Source of the DNA: Nitrospirota bacterium
GTDB lineage: Bacteria; Nitrospirota; CAKKRA01; 9FT-COMBO-42-15
Length of the DNA stretch: 6,740 nucleotides
NCBI GenBank assembly: GCA_016195585.1
Contig: JACPZJ010000115.1
Span: 1-6,740 of the forward strand
Direction: 5' to 3'
The notes under the pieces are model-generated. The model searched no databases. It was not told the origin of the DNA and saw nothing but the letters and a program-made list of their open reading frames with translations. This document shows positions 1 to 4,655 of this stretch, piece by piece. The position numbers and the translations under genes are program-made. Position 1 is the first letter of the stretch. Each line of letters starts with the position of its first letter.

Positions 1-167
1 TAAGACTCGGCCCTGTCTTTGCAAATCCATTAACCCTTTCACAAGCGGAAATGGAAGAAATAAAAAAGGCCTTTCTTGCTATTGGAAAGACGCAGAGGAC
101 CGAGAGGCTGGCAAAGATACTTCAAACAGAATTTTTAGAGGAAAAGATACAGACTACGGCTGGGTGA
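1..167 (+). CDS. C-terminal end of an unidentified protein, possibly DUF294 nucleotidyltransferase-like (5' partial)
   Basis: Only the last 54 codons are visible, read in the frame starting at base 3 and ending at TGA 165-167. The peptide is charged and helical, with LTLSQAEMEEIKKAFLAIGK in the middle and RTERLAKILQTEFLEEK after it. The pattern of a short LS segment, then K-x-A-F-x-x-I-x-x-x-Q, recalls the C-terminal helices of DUF294-type proteins, the CBS/cyclic-nucleotide-binding putative nucleotidyltransferases. That match is from memory on a short tail and is tentative. The alternative frame at bases 2-163 is also open but gives a cysteine-rich, unnatural peptide, so this frame is preferred. 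The stop overlaps the next gene's GTG start by four bases (GTGA), which suggests translational coupling with the Fis-type regulator. Confidence 0.5.
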   Translation, partial: RLGPVFANPLTLSQAEMEEIKKAFLAIGKTQRTERLAKILQTEFLEEKIQTTAG

Positions 168-496
168 ATGAGTATCGGAAGGTTCTGTCTTATTTGCCGC
201 CGATTAACCCTGTCCCTGCAGAATGGAAATTGCCCGATGCCTCATTGACAGTTGATTCATCTGTTGGAGACACAATAAGCAAGGAACATCTCCCTTCCGA
301 AATCTTTGGGAGGCCATCTGCAAATATCAAGCTAAATCCAGATTCCCTCCAGGATATAGAACGAGACCTAATCACCCGTGTTCTTAAAGAGACTCAGGGC
401 AATCTCCATGAGGCTGCGCGGCGCCTTAATATCAGCCGCCCCACGCTTTACAGCAAGCTCAAGCGGTTTGGAATTGATTCCATGAGATATGAATAA
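164..496 (+). CDS. Small Fis-type helix-turn-helix protein (orphan DNA-binding tail of a sigma-54 activator type)
   Basis: This 110-residue protein is probably a DNA-binding regulator. Residues about 75-106 form a clear Fis-type HTH: VLKETQGNLHEAARRLNISR followed by PTLYSKLKRFGI, as at the C-terminus of NtrC-family response regulators. Before it, around residues 36-48, GDTISKEHLPSEI matches the linker that normally joins the AAA+ domain of sigma-54 activators to the HTH. The AAA+ ATPase (GAFTGA, Walker motifs) and any receiver domain are absent, and the upstream frames do not encode them. It could therefore bind DNA but not activate sigma-54 polymerase on its own. The start is GTG 164, overlapping the upstream stop as GTGA. 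No strong ribosome site is visible, in keeping with coupled translation. It may be a remnant of a larger regulator or a stand-alone small Fis-like protein. Its targets are unknown. Confidence 0.75.
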   Translation: MNEYRKVLSYLPPINPVPAEWKLPDASLTVDSSVGDTISKEHLPSEIFGRPSANIKLNPDSLQDIERDLITRVLKETQGNLHEAARRLNISRPTLYSKLKRFGIDSMRYE

Positions 497-502
497 AATC
501 CC

Positions 503-532
503 TTGACTTGCCGCCGTCTTTTAGCTTATTAT
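503..532 (+). promoter_or_regulatory. Possible sigma-70 promoter before the small membrane ORF
   Basis: TTGACT (503-508) is followed after 18 bp by TATTAT (527-532), a good match to the -35/-10 consensus. The predicted start would fall near 539-540, immediately before the ATG at 541, leaving almost no leader. Such matches arise by chance in A+T-rich DNA, so this is tentative. Confidence 0.35.
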
Positions 533-540
533 TGTACCTG

Positions 541-767
541 ATGAATATAAATTTATATCATTTATTATTGCTTTTTTTGTTGCAGGCAAGTATATAAAAA
601 GAGTGCCGTTAAATGTTGCTAAAATAATCAACTGGATTAGCTTTGGCATCATGGTTATTAGCGGCATTCTATGGTATTTTAAAGGCAATGAGATTTACCA
701 ATATATACTCTTTGGCTCTATAATATTGTATTTTATCTTCTATAACTACGACTCAAAAAAGGGCTGA
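541..767 (+). pseudogene. Small multi-pass membrane protein ORF, frame broken at a T7 run
   Basis: The frame ending at TGA 765-767 reads as a convincing small membrane protein. It includes AGKYIKRVPLNVAKIINWIS, then FGIMVISGILWYF and YQYILFGSIILYFIFYNY, and ends in DSKKG. Two to three hydrophobic helices are separated by short basic or polar loops. This frame is open back to 525 but has no ATG before codon 651-653; the candidates are GTG 603 or rare ATT codons near 528-531. An ATG at 541 opens the neighbouring frame (MNINLYHLLLLF) and stops at 594-596. One extra T in the run at 572-578, or a -1 slip there, joins the two frames into about 75 residues. It may be a decayed gene, a sequencing indel or a slippage-expressed gene. 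I do not recognise the family. It lies in A+T-rich DNA between the Fis-type gene and vapBC. Confidence 0.4.
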
Positions 768-779
768 GCATCTTAGCCC
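755..779 (-). terminator. Intrinsic terminator, minus strand
   Basis: On the minus strand, GGGCTAAG, a 3-base loop and CTCAGCCC form an 8-bp stem with one G-U pair (stem bases 761-768 and 772-779). TTTTTT follows directly (755-760). There is no T-run on the plus side, so it acts on minus-strand transcription. It overlaps the 3' end of the plus-strand membrane ORF, and its stem contains the stop codon of the small minus-strand ORF at 773-856. Confidence 0.6.
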
Positions 780-856
780 ATTGCTGCCGTGTGCAGCAGG
801 AAAATTCCAACTTCTAAAAATATCACAAGAGAACCTACCAAGAAGTAAAAAAACAA
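773..856 (-). CDS. Possible tiny hydrophobic peptide, or small RNA, divergent from vapBC
   Basis: The minus-strand frame ending at TAA 773-775 encodes a single hydrophobic segment. From TTG 854-856 it gives 27 residues, including FYFLVGSLVIFLEVGIFLLH and ending HTAAMG, which is enough for one membrane span. The stop lies inside the stem of an intrinsic terminator, so the ORF is neatly closed off. A possible promoter (TTGAAT, 18 bp, TATCAT) lies 36 bp upstream of the start. Against it, there is no ATG, only TTG 854-856, TTG 839-841 or GTG 824-826, and the ribosome site is weak (AAGAAAG). The frame also remains open further upstream into the vapBC promoter. The transcript of about 130 nt would contain a second hairpin (TGCTGC/GCAGCA, 782-798), so a small RNA is as likely as a peptide. 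No family is recognised. Confidence 0.25.
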   Translation of the reverse strand: MFFYFLVGSLVIFLEVGIFLLHTAAMG

Positions 857-867
857 ACTAAGCTTTC

Positions 868-896
868 TTGATTTTTCAGAAAAGAAGGTGTATGAT
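868..896 (+). promoter_or_regulatory. vapBC promoter (sigma-70 type)
   Basis: TTGATT (868-873), a spacer of exactly 17 bp, and TATGAT (891-896) make a strong -35/-10 pair. Transcription would start near 903, giving a leader of about 20 nt that carries the GGGAGGTG ribosome site. The TTG of the -35 box is in frame with vapB and could be mistaken for an upstream start codon. The promoter position argues that the real start is ATG 922. Confidence 0.6.
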
Positions 897-917
897 AGTG
901 TGTATAGGGAGGTGTAT
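888..917 (+). repeat. Three GTGTAT direct repeats with 12-bp period, candidate VapB operator
   Basis: GTGTAT occurs at 888-893, 900-905 and 912-917, each exactly 12 bp from the last. The units overlap the -10 box, the predicted transcription start and the ribosome site of vapB. Type II antitoxins of the ribbon-helix-helix kind usually repress their own operon by binding repeated half-sites near the promoter, so this is a natural operator candidate. Phasing near one helical turn would place dimers side by side. The binding role is inferred. Confidence 0.5.
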
Positions 918-921
918 TCAA
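892..921 (-). promoter_or_regulatory. Possible divergent minus-strand promoter
   Basis: On the minus strand, TTGAAT (916-921) is followed after 18 bp by TATCAT (892-897). Transcription would start near 885 and run left to the terminator at 755-779, giving about 130 nt. It lies wholly over the vapBC promoter and the GTGTAT repeats, so the two directions would compete and share any operator. A chance match in A+T-rich DNA is possible. Confidence 0.3.
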
Positions 922-1122
922 ATGAGAACGAATATAGTGATTGATGAGAGGCTTTTTATGGAGGCTCTTAAGTATTCCAAGTCAAAGACCAAAAAGGACC
1001 TGATAAAAGAGGCGCTTCAGAAATTTATTGATGACCATAAAAGAATGGATTTGAGAAGATTGAGGGGGAAAATACATTTTAAAAACGATTACGATTATAA
1101 AGCGTTAAGAAAAGGCAATTGA
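922..1122 (+). CDS. vapB: VapB-family antitoxin
   Basis: This 66-residue antitoxin should neutralise the adjacent VapC RNase and repress the operon. The N-terminal part, MRTNIVIDERLFMEALKYSK followed by SKTKKDLIKEALQKFI, fits the short VapB family (DUF2191-type, ribbon-helix-helix-like): a beta strand carrying the RTNIVID motif and two helices. The basic/aromatic C-terminal tail (RLRGKIHF, DYDYKALRKGN) is the usual toxin-binding part. ATG 922 is chosen because GGGAGGTG (907-914) lies 7 bp upstream. The TTG at 868 would add an unrelated N-terminal extension and is the -35 box. The stop TGA 1120-1122 is one base before the vapC ATG, so the pair is cotranscribed and probably translationally coupled. 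The region is A+T-rich relative to the flanking genes, as expected of a mobile toxin-antitoxin cassette. Confidence 0.9.
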   Translation: MRTNIVIDERLFMEALKYSKSKTKKDLIKEALQKFIDDHKRMDLRRLRGKIHFKNDYDYKALRKGN

Positions 1123-1123
1123 T

Positions 1124-1519
1124 ATGATTCTTGCTGATACCTCCGTCTTAATAGATTATTTTAAAGGGATTCAAAATACAGCTACTAATAAACTTCAATT
1201 TATTTTTGATGCTGGCATTCCCTTCGGTATAAACTTATTTATATATCAGGAACTGCTGCAAGGTGTAAAGACAGAAAAGGAGTTTGCTGAACTCAAAGCC
1301 TATCTTGAAACACAGATATTCTATGAATTAAAAAACAAAAAGGAGTCTTTTGCAAAGGCAGCAGATATTTATTTTAGATGCAGGAAGAAGGGTTATCAGG
1401 TTGGAAGCACTATTGACTGCCTTATAGCACAGACTGCTATAGAAAATAACCTGTTGCTTTTACATAACGACGAGGACTTTGAAAAGATTTCAAAGGTTAC
1501 AAGATTGAGATTCTATTGA
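1124..1519 (+). CDS. vapC: VapC-family PIN-domain ribonuclease toxin
   Basis: This 131-residue protein is a single PIN domain, the usual VapC length. VapC toxins are Mg2+-dependent endoribonucleases that cut tRNA or rRNA and stop translation when VapB is lost. The four acidic positions of the active site are all visible: D5 in ILADTSVLID, E43 in IYQELLQG, D98 in GSTIDCLIAQ and D116 in LLHNDEDFEKI, with D118 next to it. The protein therefore looks catalytically intact. The start ATG 1124 follows the vapB stop by one base. The stop is 22 bp before the acyl-CoA dehydrogenase ATG with no hairpin between, so transcripts from the vapBC promoter may run on into that gene. Base composition is strongly A+T-rich (16 G/C of 60 at 1141-1200), unlike the dehydrogenase, which supports separate ancestry. 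The RNA target cannot be read from the sequence. Confidence 0.93.
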   Translation: MILADTSVLIDYFKGIQNTATNKLQFIFDAGIPFGINLFIYQELLQGVKTEKEFAELKAYLETQIFYELKNKKESFAKAADIYFRCRKKGYQVGSTIDCLIAQTAIENNLLLLHNDEDFEKISKVTRLRFY

Positions 1520-1541
1520 TTTTATTATAATTGAGGGTAGT

Positions 1542-2696
1542 ATGGACTTTGACCTTTCTTCTGAACAGCAGATGATAAAAAATACTGTAAGGGATTTTGT
1601 GGATAAAGAGGTTATCCCTTCTGCAAGAGAGAATGATTTAAAAGAAAGATTTCCACAAGAACTCCTTAAAAAGATGGCTCCGTTAGGCCTTCTCGGCGCA
1701 CCTATCCCACTTGAATACGGCGGCGCCGGCCTTGATTATATAAGCCATGCCATCATTACAGAGGAGATTGGCAGGGGATGTTCATCCCTTCGCACAACAT
1801 TATCTGTTCAGATTTCCCTTGTTGAGCTTACAATCCTTAAATGGGGAACTGAGGAACAAAAGAAAAAATACCTTACCAAGTTATGCAAAGGCGAGATGCT
1901 CGGCTGCTTTGGCTTAACAGAGCCAGAGTCCGGCTCAGATGCAGGAAATCAGTCCACCACTGCTGTTTTAAAAGGAAATGAATGGATAATCAACGGCGCA
2001 AAGATATGGATATCAAATGGCACTGTCGCTGATATTGCCATTGTTTTTGCACAAACAGATAAATCAAAAAAACACAAAGGCATTGCAGCTTTTTTGATAG
2101 AAAAGGGGACAAAGGGTTTTACCACATCAAGGATTACTGGCAAGCTCGGCCTCCGCTCATCTGACACAGGCGAGCTTATCTTTGAGGATTGTAAGGTGCC
2201 AAAGGAGAATCTCCTTGGTGAGATTGGCGATGGCTTTAAGATCGCCATGTTTGCCTTAGACAATGGCAGATACAGTGTTGCAGCAGGGAGTGTTGGAATT
2301 ATTCAGGGATGCCTTGATGCATGTGTGAAATATGCAAAACTGAGGCAGCAGTTTGGCAAGCCTATTGGCAGCTTTCAGTTGATTCAGGAAAAGATTGCAA
2401 AGATGGCAGTTGACCTTGATGCAGCAAGACTTCTGGTGTACCGTGCAGGCCATTTAAAAAATAAAGGCATTAAGAATACAACAGAGACATCAATGGCAAA
2501 GCTCTTTGCCTCAGAGGCAGCAGTGAAGGCAGCATCCGACGCAATACAAATCCATGGCGCTTATGGTTATTCTAACGAATATTCGCTTGAGAGATATTAC
2601 CGCGATGCAAAGGTTGCAACTATTTATGAAGGGACATCTGAAATTCAGAAGCTGATTATTGGGGGGAATATATTAGGGATAAAGGCATTTGTGTAG
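1542..2696 (+). CDS. Acyl-CoA dehydrogenase (FAD flavoprotein)
   Basis: This 384-residue cytoplasmic flavoprotein should oxidise an acyl-CoA to the 2,3-enoyl-CoA and pass electrons to ETF. Length and domain order are complete: N-terminal helical domain (about 1-115), beta domain with signature GCFGLTEPESGSDA (121-134) and WISNG (156-160), and C-terminal helical domain with RQQFGKPIGSFQLIQ (268-282), QIHGAYGYSNEYSLERYYRD (336-355) and IYEGTSEIQ (361-369). E363 is at the usual catalytic-base position. Around residue 84, SLRTTLSVQISL aligns better with glutaryl-CoA dehydrogenases (SYRSAMSVQSSL) than with short-chain enzymes, which have no arginine there. A dicarboxylic or branched acyl-CoA substrate is possible but unproven. 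The start is supported by GAGGG at 1533-1537. The last codons and the TAG stop lie in the left arm of an inverted repeat, so the native C-terminus may have been altered by a residue or two. No ETF or thiolase gene is adjacent. Confidence 0.95.
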   Translation: MDFDLSSEQQMIKNTVRDFVDKEVIPSARENDLKERFPQELLKKMAPLGLLGAPIPLEYGGAGLDYISHAIITEEIGRGCSSLRTTLSVQISLVELTILKWGTEEQKKKYLTKLCKGEMLGCFGLTEPESGSDAGNQSTTAVLKGNEWIINGAKIWISNGTVADIAIVFAQTDKSKKHKGIAAFLIEKGTKGFTTSRITGKLGLRSSDTGELIFEDCKVPKENLLGEIGDGFKIAMFALDNGRYSVAAGSVGIIQGCLDACVKYAKLRQQFGKPIGSFQLIQEKIAKMAVDLDAARLLVYRAGHLKNKGIKNTTETSMAKLFASEAAVKAASDAIQIHGAYGYSNEYSLERYYRDAKVATIYEGTSEIQKLIIGGNILGIKAFV

Positions 2697-2748
2697 GGGC
2701 GACCCGACGGGTCGTCCAAAAAAGGCGATTCACCGAATCGCCCCTACA
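2692..2748. repeat. 57-bp inverted repeat with TGTAGGGGCGA arms (dispersed palindromic repeat type)
   Basis: Perfect 11-bp arms TGTAGGGGCGA (2692-2702) and TCGCCCCTACA (2738-2748) enclose two inner palindromes: CGACCCG-A-CGGGTCG (2700-2714) and GGCGATTC-ACC-GAATCGCC (2724-2742), separated by an A6 run. This compound structure resembles the GTAGGGGC-type short palindromic repeats scattered through many bacterial genomes, possibly non-autonomous or REP-like. That comparison is from memory. It fills almost the whole 60-bp gap between two convergent genes, and its left arm contains the TAG stop of the acyl-CoA dehydrogenase. Confidence 0.75.
2718..2742 (-). terminator. Intrinsic terminator of the prfB-lysS-lolCD operon
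   Basis: Read on the minus strand, GGCGATTC-GGT-GAATCGCC forms a perfect 8-bp stem (2724-2742) followed directly by TTTTTT (2718-2723), 14 bp after the lolD stop. It is built from the right half of the inverted repeat. The plus strand has no T-run after either hairpin, so it probably does not terminate the dehydrogenase transcript in the same way. Confidence 0.75.
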
Positions 2749-2756
2749 AGGCAATC

Positions 2757-3428
2757 TTAGGTTATCCTCCCGTCCACCATCTTAACAATCCTGTCTGCCC
2801 GTGTGGCGAGTTTTTCATTGTGAGTAACAAGAATGAATGTCGTTCCTTTTGTTTTGTTTATCTCTCTGAGGAGGCTGTGTATCTCCTCACCTGTATGTGT
2901 GTCAAGATTTCCTGTCGGCTCATCTGCTAAGACCAGTTCAGGCGACAAGAGAAGCGCCCTCGCAACGGCAACCCTCTGCTGTTCTCCGCCCGAGAGCTTG
3001 CCGGGTTTGTGATTAAGCCTTTCACCGAGTCCGACTTCTTTAAGTAATTTTTTAGCCGTATCTTCTGCCTCCGCTTTATCTGTTCTGTTTATTAATGCGG
3101 GCATCATTGTATTCTCAAGCGCAGTAAATTCCGGGAGGAGATGGTGGAATTGAAAGACAAAGCCGATCTTTTTGTTTCTGAACCTTGCAAGTTCCTCATT
3201 ATCTAATTTGAAAATATCATTGCCATCAAAGAGCACCTTGCCTTCTGTCGGCCTGTCCAGTGTGCCGATGATATGAAGCAGTGTGCTCTTGCCAACGCCA
3301 GAGGCGCCGATAATGGCGATCATCTCACCCTTTTTTATCTCCATATCTATCCCTTTAACGACTTGGAGTGTGGTGGAATCAATTATAAAAGACTTATGCA
3401 GGCCTTCAATCTTGATATGGGTATTCAT
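2757..3428 (-). CDS. lolD: Lipoprotein-releasing system ATP-binding protein LolD
   Basis: This 223-residue ABC ATPase powers release of outer-membrane-directed lipoproteins from the inner membrane. All nucleotide-binding motifs are present: Walker A GASGVGKST (41-49), Q-loop FVFQFHHLLPEFTALENTMM (90-109, Q93), signature LSGGEQQR (145-152), Walker B LVLADEP with catalytic E170, D-loop GNLD and switch H203 in LVTHNE. The FQFHHLLPEFTALEN segment after the Q-loop is the LolD type of the MacB/FtsE-like ABC group and is the best discriminator from other members. The ATG overlaps the permease stop by four bases (ATGA, 3425-3428), so translation is coupled and subunit amounts are matched. The ribosome site is weak, in keeping with coupling. 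It is the last gene of the operon and is followed by the terminator in the inverted repeat. Paralogue confusion with MacB is unlikely given the permease next to it. Confidence 0.95.
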   Translation of the reverse strand: MNTHIKIEGLHKSFIIDSTTLQVVKGIDMEIKKGEMIAIIGASGVGKSTLLHIIGTLDRPTEGKVLFDGNDIFKLDNEELARFRNKKIGFVFQFHHLLPEFTALENTMMPALINRTDKAEAEDTAKKLLKEVGLGERLNHKPGKLSGGEQQRVAVARALLLSPELVLADEPTGNLDTHTGEEIHSLLREINKTKGTTFILVTHNEKLATRADRIVKMVDGRIT

Positions 3429-4654
3429 TCGTATCTCAATGTCTCTGCAGGGTCAAGTTTCGCTGCCTGATATGAAGGATAAAGGGTGGCTAAGAAACTT
3501 ACCATAATAGCAGAGACAGCAATAAGGAGAATATAAAAAGGCTTTACCTTGACAGGGAGATGGCTTATGTAGTAGATATCGCTCGGCAGTGTAATAAATT
3601 GATATTTTGCAAGCAATATGCATGAAATATATCCTGTAACAATGCCTATTGCCGTTCCCACAATGCCGATCATCAGGCCGTCAAATATAAATATTTTCAT
3701 TATCCCCTTTTTTGTTGCGCCCATAGCCATTAATATGGCAATGTCCTTGTTTTTTTCCATTACAATCATAATCAAAGTGCTTACAATATTAAAGGCAGCA
3801 ACGAGGATTATTAATGTCAGGATTATAAACATCGCCACCCTTTCAAGTGCAAGTGCAGAGAAGAGGTTTCTGTTCATCTGCCCCCAGTCCCTTGCCCAGT
3901 AGGGAAAGCCGAGCAGGGATTGTATCTTCTCCGAGACCTCTCTCGCTATATAAATATTATCAAGCCTTACCTCAACTCCGCTTACAACATCACCCATGTT
4001 AAAGAACTGTTGGGCATTCTTTATTGATATATATGCAAGTGTTGAGTCATACTCATACATCCCTGATTCAAATATGCCGACCACTTCAAAGGCCTTCATC
4101 TTTGGTATTGTACCCATTGGGCCTATTGTTCCGATTGGCGATACAACGGTTATCTTATCACCCACAAAGGCAATGAGCCTCCTTGATAACTCCTTTCCAA
4201 TGATTATCCCTGCCTTTTCCTGTGAATTAAGCGCATCAAGGCTTCCATCTTTTATATTCTTTTTTATATCTGTTACCTTTCCCTCTTCAAGCGGGTCAAT
4301 GCCTCGCAGTACAACGCCTGTTACATTGCTTTCTGTTGTCAGCATTACCTGATTATAGATAAATGGCGTGGCAGAGGCAACATGCTCAATTTTTTCTATC
4401 TTTGAGATTATCTCTTTGTAATTTTTGATCCCGCCTTCTCTCCTGTCTGTAATTACTATATGTGAATTTGTGCCGAGTATCTTGCTTCTCAGGTCCTCCT
4501 CAAACCCTGTCATAACAGAGAGGACAACAATGAGCGCCCATACCCCAAGGGCAACGCCGATCATTGATATTATTGAGATGAATGAGATAAAGAACTGTTT
4601 TCTCTTTGCCTTTAGGTATCTCAGGCCTATAAAGAACTCGTAGGAAAGTTTCAT
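3425..4654 (-). CDS. lolC: Lipoprotein-releasing permease, LolC/LolE family
   Basis: This 409-residue inner-membrane permease partners LolD. It extracts mature lipoproteins from the outer leaflet for hand-over to the LolA carrier. Topology follows the family: a short cytoplasmic N-terminus (YEFFIGLRYLKAKR), TM1 at about 21-48, a large periplasmic domain (about 50-270), TM2 at 273-298, TM3 at 321-348 and TM4 at 372-393. It ends with the family tail YPSYQAAKLDPAETLRYE. The cytoplasmic loop MEKNKDIAILMAMGATKKGI (299-318) is the conserved segment that contacts the ATPase. Length is typical. Only one permease gene is present here, so LolC and LolE roles cannot be separated; it may work as a homodimer or with a partner elsewhere. 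It starts one base after the lysS stop and overlaps lolD by four. The symbol lolC is used for the family. Confidence 0.92.
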   Translation of the reverse strand: MKLSYEFFIGLRYLKAKRKQFFISFISIISMIGVALGVWALIVVLSVMTGFEEDLRSKILGTNSHIVITDRREGGIKNYKEIISKIEKIEHVASATPFIYNQVMLTTESNVTGVVLRGIDPLEEGKVTDIKKNIKDGSLDALNSQEKAGIIIGKELSRRLIAFVGDKITVVSPIGTIGPMGTIPKMKAFEVVGIFESGMYEYDSTLAYISIKNAQQFFNMGDVVSGVEVRLDNIYIAREVSEKIQSLLGFPYWARDWGQMNRNLFSALALERVAMFIILTLIILVAAFNIVSTLIMIVMEKNKDIAILMAMGATKKGIMKIFIFDGLMIGIVGTAIGIVTGYISCILLAKYQFITLPSDIYYISHLPVKVKPFYILLIAVSAIMVSFLATLYPSYQAAKLDPAETLRYE

Positions 4655-4655
4655 C

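Noticed and set aside
2..163. Open frame upstream of and in frame with the Fis-type protein
   Set aside because: It lacks a stop but its translation is cysteine-rich and unlike a folded domain, while the frame at base 3 gives a natural helical peptide that ends exactly at the GTG start.
868..921. Upstream TTG start that would lengthen VapB to 84 residues
   Set aside because: The TTG is the -35 box of a strong promoter, and the added residues are unlike the family. ATG 922 has a perfect ribosome site 7 bp upstream and begins at the conserved RTNIVID motif.
1505..1531. TATAAT at 1526-1531 with TTGAGA at 1505-1510 as a promoter for the acyl-CoA dehydrogenase
   Set aside because: The spacer is only 15 bp and the implied start near 1538 would leave the GAGGG ribosome site out of the transcript.
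2692..2717. Left palindrome of the inverted repeat as a plus-strand terminator for the dehydrogenase
   Set aside because: The inner palindrome has a one-base centre that cannot form a normal loop, and A-rich rather than T-rich sequence follows.
3996..4352. Plus-strand open frame of 118 codons opposite the Lol permease, and similar long antisense frames over lolD, lysS, prfB and the dehydrogenase
   Set aside because: Each lies opposite a confidently identified gene, has no ribosome site or family resemblance, and reflects the codon pattern of the real gene.
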